A DNA stretch of 64,000 bases from Manis javanica. Taxonomy: Eukaryota; Chordata; Mammalia; Pholidota; Manidae. The position numbers and the translations under genes were made by a program. Every line of letters starts with the position of its first letter. Within the stretch, counting starts at the first letter, position 1. Location: assembly GCF_040802235.1 (NCBI RefSeq), contig NC_133169.1:43841034-43905033 (forward strand). Direction: 5' to 3'. Positions 20,763 to 33,159 of this stretch are shown here, piece after piece. The notes beneath the pieces were generated by a model. That model was not told the origin of the DNA. It did no database searches and was given only the letters and a program-made list of their open reading frames with translations.

Positions 20763-22600
20763 AGACCCACATCACCCCAGTTTGCACATTTGTCTCTTTA
20801 TTCTCAAGACATCCTGTCCTGAATTCTCTGCTGACCAGCCACCCTGTCGGTACACTAGGCTCCCTGGTAGCAGTATACTTCTTTCTCCCATCCCATATTG
20901 TTTCTATCCAGAATAATCTAAAATCTATCCTGAAAACTCCAACCCAAAAACTCAGCTCCTGATTCAGGTCCTACAGAAAGATTGTATGGCCAACACCTTC
21001 CAACACTTGCGGTTCTTAGACTGGGAACCATCTGCACTAACATCATTGGAAAGCTTTTGCATAACATCTTTTTGTCATTTTCTCTGTCTGTGAGTTGGGT
21101 GGCATCCACAAAGTCTGAACCTCTCTGAGGTCAAAGGACTGTGATTCGGAATTTCCTGGGGAGCTTTCTCCTTACCATATTGCCCCCCCCCCATTCTTCC
21201 CCAAAGTGTGTATCTTTACCAGAGTCAGAGACAATCCCTTTAGTCTGGCCACTTTCCAAGATACATCTTTCAGGGGCCCTAACTCTGAGAGAAACATACC
21301 TCCTCTTAAACTTACTCTTTGGGTTCTTCACCTTCTACAGAAGACACTGGAGAGTTCAGACAAGAGGATGCCATGGTCCAGGGCCTAATTCACTGTCTCG
21401 CTCAATCTCAAAACACTAGATCTGGGAGGGAGACAGAATCTCCGAATGGCAATTCTGGACCTAACCCTGGCCATGTACCCGTCTGCCATAATTTTAGTCC
21501 AGCTGGGGAAATTCCTCTGTGCTTTTTCCATGACCTGTTTTCTCGTCCACTCTTCTAGGAGCAATAAAAGGCCAGGAGGAAGGCACTACCATGAAATTAA
21601 TCCTAAACTATCAGCTGCTTAGGTGTAGCTAGTGCTCTGCCAACTTATTCATTCAGATCTTTTTCTCTAATGTTACTTCCTCAGAACAGGAGACTTCTTC
21701 TTATTCCAGGAAGTAACTCCAGTGTCTCACAATCCCCAGGGGGCTCCTTGTTTCCCCACTATTCTCACAGAGAACTCTGCTACAGTGTAAATTTCCCATC
21801 CAGCATAAGCTCAGCATTAAGCCACATCAAGAAACCAAGGGCTTAGAGGCACGGTGGAGGGAGAGAACCAAGCATCCTCATCCTTGGGAGAGAAGGGAGA
21901 GAAACAGCACCTTTCCCCTCTGGTATCCAGGACTTCTTTCCCATGTTCCAGCTCCCCATCAGCATTGCTGCCCTGGGCCTTGTGGTGCTATAGGGTGAGC
22001 CTCTAATCAGGAAATCAGCATAAGAACTGGAGATGTTGTAGCTTATGGAGCGACTCACCTAACAGGGCCACCCCTTTCCAGCTGTGCAGAACCCCTGTGC
22101 ATCCCTGTTAGCTGCACCACAATGAAAGGACAATGGACCACATAGCTGATGACACTCATGTCACAGAGTAGACCCAACAGGGAGGAATCTGTAGACTTGA
22201 ATTTCCTAATATGAGCAGGTCAAGAAAAAGACACTGCTGAGAGGCTAAGGTGAGTGGCTGGGGTTTGTATATGGGTCAGGCTCTTGTACAGCACAGACAT
22301 AAGGACTGGGGTTGAATTGATAAGTGCTGGGTATACATTTTAGACCTTCTCTTAAGGTTTGTCAGTGGGTTGGGTACAACAAGGGCTTCTAGAGACAAAC
22401 CTTCTTCTTTAAATTGGGATGCCATTGTTGGCAGCCATGACACAAGCCCAGAAGCAGCTTCTATGGGGCCAGAAAAAGGGGCAGAGTATATCCACATACA
22501 GCTTTGGCTTCTTCCACGTCTGATACTTTGTACTGTAGTACTAATTCTTTGATTAGAAGTTTTTAAAAGTATTCTTTTCATAAACTTAAATTCAAAAGTG
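20763..22600. other. intergenic upstream of OR6V1
   Basis: No gene or clear repeat. Bases 21000-21060 (GGTTCTTAGACTGGGAACCA) may be a MER5-type fragment, but it is too short to call. A C-run sits at 21183-21192. Non-coding 5' exons of the OR6V1 gene could lie here but I cannot identify any. Confidence 0.45.
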
Positions 22601-22624
22601 CAGCATAAAACTGTGAAAATATTT

Positions 22625-22646
22625 ACACACACACACACACACACAC
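22625..22646. repeat. (AC)11 microsatellite
   Basis: An uninterrupted AC run of 22 bp; the valine/cysteine-rich open frames over it are artefacts. Confidence 0.95.
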
Positions 22647-23507
22647 CCTTAACATACATGTTGGCACTAAAGAAGGTGAAGAGATGATGGGACAAGAAAA
22701 TTTGAGGTCACTGGCAGCCATAGCAGTAATTTGTTGAACACAGGCCACCAGGTTCCAAGGCTCGAACCTGGATACCGGAGGGGAAAGGTGCTGTTTCTCT
22801 CCTCCATGAATCTTACCTCCCAAGTCCTTCCTGCTCTCGGTCTTTGCTAACACATATACCAGAGGGCCTCCCTAAAGAAAGCTAATTGATTGACTCAAAA
22901 CTCTGCCTTGCCACTAATTTCATGATTGTATCTGGAGAAATGTAACTGAGGGTCCTCAACAGACAGTCAGCCCAGAAAGACTTGAGGGGACCTTTTAAAA
23001 GGAGAGGGGCCTTGGTGCACAGCCTGTGGGTTGTGACACAGAGCCCGCCAGCACCAGCCTGCTCTCAGGCACTTCGGGTGACTTAGGCTAATCCTCTCCA
23101 TGTTCCCTCCCCTCCCTATCCTTCCCTGTTTCTGCTCTCACACACTTGGTCTTCCTGTCTTCTCAGTTTCTCCTGTTTCCTTCCTGCCTTCTCCATCAGT
23201 GTCCATGTCTGTTGCTGTATTGTCTTCCTTAATCTATTTCTGCTTTTCTCTCTCCTTATCAATGGCTTTCCATGCTTTTACTTCTGAGTCACTAACTCTG
23301 TTTCCCTGTGATTCTCATGTTCCATGTTGATACCTCTGTTTCTGTCCTTCTGCTTATCACTGACAACCTTCTTGCTTTTCTCTCTCCACTCTCTTCCTCT
23401 GTGTCTATATTTGTCTCATGGTCAAGGGTTCTCTCTCTATGTCTCTATCTCTGTCTCTCCATCTTTGTGTCTTGTTTCCTCTCCATGCAGGGACCCACCC
23501 CTGGATC
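22647..23507. other. 5' flank of OR6V1 with pyrimidine-rich tract
   Basis: Bases 23090-23490 are pyrimidine-rich (many CTCTCC and TGTCTCT words) and end in TTTCCTCTCCATGCAG at 23475-23490, a good splice acceptor 18 bp before the OR6V1 start codon. This fits the usual OR gene structure, in which a non-coding 5' exon is spliced just upstream of the coding exon. The acceptor is seen; its use is inference. Confidence 0.5.
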
Positions 23508-24392
23508 ATGGCAAGTTTGAGCCACCCTTTGGAAGTTGTCCTCTGGGGCTTCTCCCCCTTTGGTGAGCTGCAGGTCTGCCTGCACAGGCCCTTCCTCATG
23601 CTCCACCTTCTTGCCTTCATGGGAAACACCATCATCATAATCATGGTCATGGCTGACAGTCACCTGCACACACCCATGTACTTCTTCCTGGGCAACTTTG
23701 CCCTGCTGGAGATCTTGGTGACCATGACTTCAGTGCCCAAGATCCTCCCAGACCTGCTTCCTTCACTGGCTGCATGGCCCATTCTACTTCTACTTTTCCT
23801 TGGGTTCTGCCTCCTTCCTCATCCTGTCAGACATGGAACTTGACCGCTTTGTGGCCATCTGCCACCCACTGCACTGTGGCACTTTGATGAGCTGGGCTGT
23901 GTGTGCCTGGCTGGCAGGGGCTGCCTGGGCAGCTCCTTTCCTTGCCATGGTGCCCACTGTCCTCTCCCAGGCTTATCTCAATTTTCACCATGGCAATGTC
24001 ATCAACTACTTCTTCTGTGACAATGCACCTCTGCTGTAGCTATCCTGCTCAGACACTAGCCTGCTAGAATTTGGGGACTTCATGATGTCCTTAGCTTTTG
24101 TCCTCAGCTCCTTTCTAGTGACCCTCATCTCCTATGGCTATAGTATGATCACTGTGCTGAGGATCCCCTCTGCCAGTGGCCATAAGAAGCTTTCTCCACA
24201 TGTGGGTCTCACCTTACCCTGGTCTTCATTGGCTGTAGCACCACCATCTTCCTGTACGTCAAGCCTGGCAAAGCACACTCTGTGGAGGTCAGCAAGACCG
24301 TAGCTTTGGTGACATCAGTCCTCACACCCTTTCTCAATCCCTTTATCCTTACCTTCTGCAATGAGACAGTCAAGGCTGTGCTATGGGGGTAG
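23508..24392 (+). pseudogene. OR6V1: OR6V1-type olfactory receptor pseudogene
   Basis: A single-exon class II OR whose pieces match human OR6V1 as I remember it. From the ATG at 23508: [20 protein letters not shown], then [14 protein letters not shown] (TM1), [20 protein letters not shown] (TM2), and [14 protein letters not shown] (TM3 motif). Later pieces are [14 protein letters not shown] (ECL2), [14 protein letters not shown] (TM5), a TM6 piece [16 protein letters not shown], and TM7 [12 protein letters not shown]. Damage: about 19 bp lost after DLL near 23760 (removing the start of TM3), a 1-bp loss near 23780, TAG at 24037-24039 where human has CAG, a 1-bp loss near 24185, and TAG at 24390-24392 a few residues before the expected end. 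The reading therefore needs three frames. It is clearly a dead gene, older in its loss than the OR9A copy. Confidence 0.93.
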
Positions 24393-26320
24393 GTGCAGAG
24401 GCTGAAAGCCTCCACAAGGCACTATGATGAGCCTGAGGGACCTGGCTAGGTTCAGTCAAGTAGTTCTGTGAGGACACAGAGTGCCAGGGTGGATGGGAAG
24501 ACCAATGTCAAGGTTTCCTCCTCTGTGCTTCGAGGTGAAAACCACAGTGAGTCCTCAGTGCTGCCCTGTTTGGCCTGAAGCTCCCATAGGCCACCAAGGA
24601 GGTGCTCCTCATATTCACTGGAAGTATAAAATCTCTGAGAGTAGCCCAGAGCCCAGGCAGCTAGGAGAGGGCCTTCAACAAAAGGAAGAACCTGGGCTTC
24701 CCATTTGAGGAACAGCAGCCATGAAGTGTTCTCTGATCAAGAAACATTACCCAGCACAGGTGTGTGTGTGTAAACTTCCCGAAAGCATGTGAAGTCCCAT
24801 TCCCTTTGGAAGGAAGAACTTTTTAGACTCTCCAGTAACTTTGACCTCAGAATCATGGTATTCTCTTAGCTTTCACCTATCCTGCATTTTCTAAAACAGC
24901 CCCAATTAAAAATATTCTGTTACCTTGTTTCTGCAAATACACTTTAATTTCCTAACATGCATTTCCCAGTAAACCAGGATGACTTCCCTCACCAAGAGAG
25001 TACACCTGGCGCCATTTACTTCAAGACCACAAAAACTAATAGTTCGCTGCAAATGTAAGCATTTTAAAAGTCTACTGTGTGGAAGTAAACAAGATTAGGG
25101 CTTGTGGGTTCACTTGGTGGATACCGTGCTTCTAGCTTTGGAGATGTGGCTCGCTTAGTGGTCCATTGGTTCTCATTACGTACTTCTGGTGCCACCCCAG
25201 GCTAACCCCTTCCTAACTAAGGTGCCTCCTTCTCTGGCTTTCTGAAAAGTTTGCTTCTTTCTGGCTGAGATTCCCCTCACTCAAACCAGAGGGCTTCTTT
25301 AAGTTTCAGCTTCTGGTCAAAAGTCTTATGTCTCCTCCAAATACACATCAGATCAATGACTTGGGGCATTTGCTGTTACTGTCACACCAACTGATTTATT
25401 TTCCCTAATTATCCTCTTCTCACCACCTTGTAGAGTAAATATTTGTAGAATAAATGAAAGGAGGGTGAAGAAATTAAAAGTAATTCTACTGATAATAACT
25501 TTCCTTTGTACATATTCACATTTTACAAACTACATTTACATGTGTTTTCCATTTGATTTTACCCTCATAGTAATTCAATTAAGCAAATATTCACGGATCA
25601 CTCACCATAAACAGTGCATATGCTCATTACTGGGCATTGAAGATAAAAAAATGTGGATTCTACCCTCCAAGCCTTCTCCATCTGTGAGAGAGAGGAAAAA
25701 GTACACTTAATTCTAACACATTTTGATAAGGGTTTTTCCTACTTCTAACAAATGCCATGAGAGCCTGGAAAGGAAATACTGATTCTTGGGCCGCAGCCAA
25801 GCAGTGTTTCTGAGCCACTGGTAGTTAAGGAAACCATGGTTGAGAAGGAAAAAGATTTGGACAAAGTGATGGAAGAACTGAAAAGTTTCTGAAAGATTAG
25901 GGCTTTGAAAGTTAGAATCTGGTTCTTCAATCTTCCATTTCTCTATCCTCGGAAATTCTTCTTCCATCTTGATGAAAAGTTGAATTACCCAAATCAACCA
26001 AATTTGAATTAAGAGTTGGAGTCTTCAGGATCTGAAGCCACTCAGTGTAGACTCCTTTAGCCCTTTATTTAGTGTGTATCCATCAAGTTTATAGAATTAT
26101 AATTGCAATAATTCTAGTAACCCCTTCATAACAGTAATTTTGTGTTTAATATCCTCACTTTAAAGAAACACATACTGTCAGAAAGCAACTATGGATTCAG
26201 GGCCACTTACAGATTAGTGCTTTATTTATCATAATAGTATCCACAAACATTTGAAAGATAGCAAATAACACTTATAAATGCAAGAAAATGTTTTTATTCA
26301 GTCCATACACAATGTTCATT
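24393..26320. other. intergenic; short L2 piece
   Basis: Directly after the OR6V1 stop, GTGCAGAGGCTGAAAGCC continues the original C-terminus. No further gene is seen. Bases 25568-25735 (AGCAAATATTCACGGATCAC, CTGGGCATTGAAGATAAAA) look like an L2 tail in minus orientation. Confidence 0.5.
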
Positions 26321-26324
26321 GCAT

Positions 26325-26805
26325 GACAGAGTTATACTCCCTTTACTACATAAGTTTCCCCTGTTATCCAAAAAGAGCATGTTTTTATGAGAGTTTTCAT
26401 AGGCCAAAAGGGCTAAAGGGAAGAAGCAATTATCATTCACTTAAGTAGAAATTTTTTTGAGTGTTCCCACTTCTAAAAAATAATCTCCCCTAGTCTTTTC
26501 TGATACCTTAGGACACATTTTACCAGTGGACACACAGAATAAACTGAGATAAAGCACAGATGCTCAGAGACACGTTCAAAACTATGGTAGTGTGGTGCTA
26601 AGATGCTGGGTATGGTTCCCTGGGAAGGGACTTTGTGGGGCCACTTTCGGTGCTTAGGGTGCATGCTGCCTCTGTAATGGCTCACTGCAAAACAAACACT
26701 GAATGCTATATTTGTTTTACCTTTTTTTGCAAAAGCAAAAATCCTCACTGGATTTCATTTGGTTAGCGCAAACACATAGTAATGTAGGTCCCTCATAAAA
26801 ACAAA
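26325..26805. repeat. unclassified interspersed repeat
   Basis: Landmarks such as TTTCCCCTGTTATCCAAAAA, GAAGCAATTATCATTCACTT, GAGTGTTCCCACTTCTAAAA and TTGCAAAAGCAAAAATCCTC look like a medium-reiteration element I have seen in carnivores and relatives, possibly a non-autonomous DNA transposon or LTR. I could not find clear terminal repeats. It contains no coding sequence. Confidence 0.4.
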
Positions 26806-27264
26806 GTGGCATGACACACACTGGTGAAAAGCAGGGGATACCTGTAATACCATGTTTTTCACAAGATAGAGACAATTAATTTTGTGGTTAGTCTACATAA
26901 CATCATTTGACAGAAGGCAAGAGGCTTCCCATCCACAGAAATAGCTTACACTGGAATATAATTGCACGAGGTAGGAAAACAAGATTGTTTGTAACACCCA
27001 GAACTAATTTAAATATAGGTACTAAAAGTGGTAAAATTTAACGATTCTAAAATGCCAGCCCTACCCAATGACTTCTTCCCCGCTCACTCTCCATTTGTCT
27101 GGCATTCTGGCCCCAGAATGTTCTAGTAAGAAACCATAAGAAATATAGGGTTCTGAATGGCTAACACAAGAAACCACTGTCACTGTTGTAAATCCCAGTG
27201 GGAAGTCAAAAGGTAGATTTAATACTTCCAGCTGGGAGCACAAGGGAGCAAGAAATCAAGAGTA

Positions 27265-27368
27265 TAGAAATGCTGAAACTCAGGCTCTGCCCCAGACCTA
27301 CTGAATCAGAATCCTAACGGGACCCCTGGATGATTCACATGCACAGTAATATTTGAGGAGCACTGATC
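27265..27368 (-). mobile_element. MER5A (hAT-Charlie) fragment
   Basis: The plus strand shows the complement of MER5A: CCCCAGACCTACTGAATCAG, AATCCTAACGGGACCCCTGG, ATGATTCACATGCACAGTAA and a terminal TTTGAGGAGCACTG. It is a non-autonomous hAT element, ancient and mammal-wide. Confidence 0.82.
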
Positions 27369-28967
27369 TAGACAGTCTGGTGGAAGTTTTAATCAGAAAA
27401 TTGTGTAAAAATGTTCTTGCCTCAGTCTCAGTAATGTAAAGGGATTTGGAAGAGGGAATTTGAGGATGTATTTGCTATGATTGGACCCATCCTTCCTTAA
27501 GAACTTTCATCCTAGGTCCTATTTCTTGAGATAGTAACCAGGATTTAGGCCCCAAGATTTTCATCCTAGTCTGATTTTAAACTTCTTGAGAGATTTAGGC
27601 CTAGTGGTCTGGCCTCTAACATGTTGATAGAACCCTGTGCAGACACGACATTTTGGATTTGGTTCCATACATTCATCTTGATGTGACAGGGTCCCCCAGT
27701 GTGTACAGTATCAAGTAAGTCTCCTGAGCAGACATAACACAGAAAAGAATCATGCCATACTTTTCCACTCTGCTGGAAGCAATCTTGGAATTCCAGTTCA
27801 GGTGACTGTATTCAAGTGTCCCCAGGATTAGAGTCACTATGTACCTAAATCATTGCCTTGTGGAATTTCAAGGGAGTGCTGAGGTCATGCAGGGTCCCCC
27901 CTCTGAGGGTGGACTCCCCTCTGTGACACAAGCTCTCTTCAGGTTGGCAGAGAGGCCCTGCTTGAACCAAGTCCAGGGATGGAGCACCCCACTTGTGAGG
28001 CAGAGGCACTGCAGTGCCGTTTTAAGACAAAACCTTCATGTGCAGCCTCAGTGTGACTCACTGTAACATTTACCCACCGTCCAAGTTCTACAATTTTGAG
28101 TTACACAAGAAGAGTAACAGACAGATGAAGAAGGCTACATATTCCCTTAGAAAATATTCAGACTTGTGATATGCTGCCCTTGAACAATTTCTAGACCTGT
28201 CACTATCCACATTGTTTCTTCTGGTTCCTGCATGTGTGTGGGCCTTGGAACTGGTGTGGTACTAGTTCATACAACTAACTGAGACACAGTGCAGCGGAAT
28301 GACTTCTCATGCTTTGTTTACTGCATTTCTGTTACTGTCAACTAAGATGACACTTGTCAACTAAGATTTCCTTCAGAAATCTCACTATCTCCCTTAACTG
28401 GAGCAATCTTGAAAATATAAATGAATCTCCTCCAGTCTGCATTTTTACCCTAAGCCTGCATCTCTCACTGCCTGTTGACCACCAACACATCCTCAACAGG
28501 TATAAAAATGCACACATAATATCCTCCCATCTCCCAAAGCCAATGTCACGTTCATGGCTCCCTAAACCCCCATCATCCAGCCTTGAAACGCGGAAGGGAT
28601 CTCTGATTTTCCGGTCTCTCTTCTAAACCACTTAAATTGCCATCCCTACAAATATGTTTTTTTCATCCATTCCACGGTTCTTTTTCCATTGCCACTACTC
28701 ACATTCAAGTATTTGTTTCTTTTTTATTATTGCACCAGCATCCTTAATGGCTTTCTTATCTGTGGATTTCCTTATACCCAACCTATTCATATACTCCTAT
28801 TATTTTTCTAAAGTATTATGTTTGTAGGTTGCTTTTTTAATAACCTGAGGCAATGTGATTTCATTTGTATATTTCACTTAATCAAACTAGTCAGCTATCT
28901 ATATTCATACAGAAAAAGACTAGGATGCATTTTAAATATCCTCAAAGGCTATCTCAGGTGTGATTAA
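27369..28967. other. intergenic; short imperfect direct repeat
   Basis: No gene is recognised. Bases 27506-27553 and 27560-27602 form a short imperfect direct repeat (TTTCATCCTAG ... CTTGAGA ... ATTTAGGCC). The rest, including the open frames at 27839-28066 and 28354-28626, shows no family features. Confidence 0.5.
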
Positions 28968-28971
28968 GCAT

Positions 28972-29013
<42 letters not shown>
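28968..29013. repeat. (TTTA)n tract, probable L1 tail
   Basis: About 11 units of TTTA directly next to the 3' end of the minus-strand L1 that follows. On the L1 strand it reads (TAAA)n, the expected place for its poly(A)-derived tail. Confidence 0.85.
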
Positions 29014-29014
<1 letters not shown>

Positions 29015-30555
29015 TATGTTTCTTATTTAATTGAAGTATAGTTACTTCAATATTATACAATATTATATTGTATAATATATTATTCAACTATATTATTCAA
29101 TATAGTTAGAATATTATATTAGTTTCAAGTATACAACATGGTCATTCAACCTCACCAAAGGTAGTGCAGTTACTATCTGTCAACATAGAAAGATGTTACA
29201 GAACCATTGGCTATATTCTCCATTCTGCACTTCCATCCCCATGACCAACCTATATTGTGATTGATATTTTTGTGTCTTTTTATCTTCCTCACCTGCTCCA
29301 ATAACCCTAATGCCTCCCCCATGGTAGCCACCAGTCACTTATCAGTGTTTATGAGTCTACTGCTATTTTGCTAATTTTGTTTTTAGATTCCACAAACAAT
29401 TGAAATCATATGGTATTTGTATTTCTCCACCTGGATTATTTCACTGAGCATAATACCCTCTAGCTCCATCCATGTTGTTGCAAATGGTAGGGTTTGTTTT
29501 CTCCTTATGGCTGAATAGTTTTCCATTGTGTATATGTACCACATCTTCTTCATCCATTCATCTACTGATGGACACTTGGGTTGCTTCCATATCTTGGCTA
29601 TTACAAACACTGCAGTGATAGGGGTGCACATATTCTTTTGAATCAGTGGTTTTGTTTTCTTTGGGTAAATTCCTAGAAGTAAAATTCCTGGATTGTATGG
29701 TATTTCTATTTTTAGTTTTTTGAGGAACCTCCCTACTGCTTTCCCGAGTGGCTGCACCAGTTTACAGTGTAGGAAGGTTACCTTTTCTCTACAACCTCGC
29801 TAGTACTTTTTATTTCTTATCTTCTGGATAGTGGCAATTCTGCCTTGTATGAGGTGATATCTCATCATGGTTTTGATTTGGATTTCCCTGATGATTAGTG
29901 ATGTGGTGCATCTTTTCATGTGCCTGTTGGCCTTCCATATGTCTTCTTTAGAAAAATGTCTATTCGGTTCCTCTGCTCATTTTTTAATTGGGTTATTTGA
30001 TTTTTTGGTGTTGAGTCATGTAAGTTCTTTATATTTTGGATATTAGCCCTCATCAGATATGTCATTTGTGAATATATACTCCCATGCAGTAGGTTGTCTT
30101 TTTATTGTGTGGATGGTGTCCTTTGCTGTGCAGAAGCTTTTTAGTTTGATGTAGTCCCACTTGTTTATTTTTGCTTTTGTTTCCCTTGTGTGAGGAGATG
30201 TATGCAGAAATAAATTGTTTATGCTTATGTTCAAGAGATTTTTGCCTATGTCTTCTTCTAAGAGTTTTATAGTTTCATGTCTTCTAATGATCTTTAATCC
30301 ATTTAGGGTTTGCTTTTGTGTATGGTGTTAGACCATGTTCCAGTTTCATTCTCATGAATATAGCTGTCCAGTTTTCTCAAAACCATTTATTGAAAAGACA
30401 GTCTTTTCCTCATTGTACAGTCTTGCCTCCTTTGTCATGTATTAATTCACTATATGTGGGAGGATTTATTGCTGGTGTCTCTGTGCTGTTTCATTGGTCT
30501 ATATGTCTATTCTATGCCAGTACCATACTGTTTTAATCACCATACCTATATATAT
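29014..30555 (-). mobile_element. L1 LINE, 3' half of ORF2 plus 3'UTR
   Basis: The plus strand gives the complement of an L1 3'UTR (29020-29390), then of the ORF2 C-terminus. The frame at 29383-29757 on the minus strand reads SAIRRKQTLPFATTWMELEG and ends in the usual LSEI..VEK..MISIVCGI tail. A second open stretch (30043-30234) lies further upstream in ORF2, reading IKLKSFCTAKDTI. The copy is 5'-truncated near 30555 and diverged, with several frame breaks. No target duplication was found. The 3'UTR differs from the younger L1 at 49989-53541, so it is an older subfamily. Confidence 0.88.
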
Positions 30556-30644
30556 CTTGTTTCTTAAATTCTTTTCATCTAAGTATATATTATGTTACCG
30601 ATCAGAAAAGCTTTTTTAAAACAACAGGAGCATCTATTTCTTCC

Positions 30645-30985
30645 CTTGCCTGCTGAATGAAGCACAAACTCCCAGCAGCAGTCCCAGCCTTCCACAGATC
30701 CACCCATCCAGCCCTCTACCCTTACCCTCAGCTTGTTCTTGCCACGTACTTTGTGCTACCACCAGACAGGACCACTGCCATTCTCCAAATGTTAATTCAC
30801 CCTGCCTTCACATCCTTTTCCTTACCATTCTCTGTGCTGACATTCTCTGTGAATGCCCTGCCCTGACATTTCTGCTTGGCAAATTCTTACTTAGCCTCCA
30901 AGAACTGTCTCAAATGTCCCTCCTTTATGAATCTTCCTTCCACATTCAGATATGAACTCATTCTACCTGTATTTTTGGATAGCCA
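30645..30985 (+). mobile_element. L2 LINE fragment
   Basis: Sense-strand L2 landmarks: GCACAAACTCCCAGCAGC (for AAATCCAAACTCCTTACCA), CAGCTTGTTCTTGCCACGTA, TTCACCCTGCCTTCACATCC, GAATGCCCTGCCCTG and CCTCCAAGAACTGTCTCAAA followed by TGTCCCTCC. It is ancient and non-coding. Confidence 0.68.
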
Positions 30986-31239
30986 CTTGTGATCAAATAC
31001 AATACTATTTCTGCAGCAAAATAAATGAGTGTTCACACTAAATAGAATAAATAAAGACTATAAATAGCCTCACATTGATAATTCATGTCAGGTTTAGCTG
31101 CCTATTAGTTTGACACATAATTAGAAAAGACTTTCCATTGTCAAGGCACTTTTGATTACGGACTTGTGGATACAGGGCGGTGAATGGTAGGCATCATTCA
31201 TTAACGGTCTACCATGCACTGGCTTTTAGGCTGCAGCAA

Positions 31240-31385
31240 GACTGTGAAACAGTACCACTTCTCTGTCACTGGTGGTCAAACCCAAGGCTCAGAATGTTTA
31301 AAGATCTCAATCCTACATCATATAGTTAACAAATGTACAGGTGGGATTTGAACCTAGGGTTTTCCAACTGCAACACATTTTGTCT
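31240..31385 (-). mobile_element. MIR SINE fragment
   Basis: The plus strand has the complement of the MIR 5' half: AACAAATGTACAGGTGGGAT, then TTGAACCTAGGGTTTTCCAA, equivalent to the AGTAAGTGGCAGAGCCGGGA-TTCGAACCC region derived from a tRNA B box. It is diverged. Confidence 0.65.
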
Positions 31386-33159
31386 ATAGTTATTCAAAAA
31401 ACAAATATGTGGAATCTTCGAAATTTTCAAACAGTGCTGTATCAATCTTTGGACACAGGATTCAAAGCTATTGCTTAGGTCTGCAATTAGAGAAAGTATT
31501 TAGTAAATGGCAAATTAAGGAATTTATTAAAGAGTTAATTCCCACGATCAGCTGTTGACTATCAGTGATGAGTAGGCAATGGGGAGAGTGCCCCTTTCCT
31601 CATAGAAAGGCACTGACCTGGTCTTCAGTGCTACCCCAGGACCAGCTGAAGTTTCAGCCCTCAGTCTTCCATGTCACGGTGGGAATCCACAGCATCAGGC
31701 CCCCAGGAGGCACTGCTCCTCCCCTGGCCACTTCCCTGACTATGGCCTCACCACATATTGATGTGTATCACAGTCTGTAGGTGTTCTAAATGACTGAGCA
31801 AAGATGAGAAGTTCCACCATGGGCCTCTTTCATGTGCATTCACCATCAGTGCCACCCAAAGAGCAACATCCTTCTTACCCAACAGGTTTTGGTGGTATCG
31901 CATGGTGAGGTTTCACAATCATAAAAGACTCGAAGTCTTAGAATCGGTGGTAAAAGACCTGACCCATCAGTGAGCCTGGAGTCAGGAATGCTCTGTGCAG
32001 TGCAGCAGGCTTTGCTCCCCTCCAAGAATGGCCGGCGTCCTTTCCAAACTGCCCTCCAGCACAGTCCCTGATGTCACACTCCCACTCCACCCACTTGCCT
32101 TCCTCTTCCTAACCCCTCTCCAGTCCCTGGGCCTTCCAGCTGAGACTTTGCTCTTCCTGTTCAAAATCTTGCCTCCTATCACCACTGTGGTGACTGGTGC
32201 CCCCTCTTTGTCCATGATGCATACCCATCCTTCAGATTGCTTCTGGACTCTGAGCCCCCACTCCCGTGACTCCAGCTCAGCAATCTGGAACCTGCAGCTC
32301 AGTATAAGCCCCTGGAATATGTTTAAGACCTGCTGTACTTGTTGAATAATTAAAAGCTCAAGTTTTTATTTGTCAAAACTGATTGCTTAATACAAGCAGA
32401 AGTAGCACAGGTTAAGTTTGACTGGAATGTCAAACTTTCCTCTTGGCTGTTCTCCGCATCAGGGTCTCCTGTAGATGGCACTGTCCTCTGTGCGCCTGCG
32501 CGGCAGCCCTTGGGCGTTCTCCACCCTTTCCACTGAACAGATGGTCTCTTGGGCCCAGGAGTCCTGCATCCCACTGGCCCGGGAAAACTCAGCTTCTCCA
32601 AGCAGGAGACAATGCAGTGCTCCATCAAAACAGGCCATGTGCAGCTTTAGCTATCACAGAGTTGCCAGGCCAAGGCTCTGGGTGGCCATTTAGCACATGC
32701 TGCATACTGGGCCACATATTACCAGTAGTGGACAGTCTGAACCCCCTGTTGTGCCCTCCCTCATGTATTCCTGGTAAGGATCCTCACTGGTGAGAGATCT
32801 TGTTCATCTCTATCCAAACCCTTCTTGCTGCATGTTTTGCAGATTAGATCTCTGTTACTGTCAATTAGCAGAGGGCTTGCGTGTCTTCCATACTGTAACC
32901 CTCTGGAGGGCTGGGGTCTACCTGAAAGCCCCTTCTGTGTATCACGTCTTTCTCTCTTTCCACAACACCCCTCTCAATTCTCTTGGCTGAATTATATACC
33001 TATGAGTTTGGACTTTTAAAACAAGTTTCCTGCCCCCAAAATGACTGTCATGTTAAGAATTGGGAATGCACAGGGGTTGGCAGGGCCACCACAATGGCGC
33101 TTGCAGCACTCATTCGGTCAGCAGGGCCCTGGGCCACGCTGAGCTTCACAAGTGAATAA
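31386..33159. other. intergenic, nothing assigned
   Basis: Open frames on both strands (for example 31995-32345 plus, 32443-32793 plus, 32350-32628 minus) have no domain or conservation clues and overlap one another. Parts of 32040-32330 have the pyrimidine-rich look of L2 sense sequence but I cannot align it confidently. No exon is supported. Confidence 0.45.

Noticed and set aside
28968-29013. (TTTA)n as an independent microsatellite
   Set aside because: It directly abuts the 3' end of a minus-strand L1 and is better explained as the expanded tail of that element.
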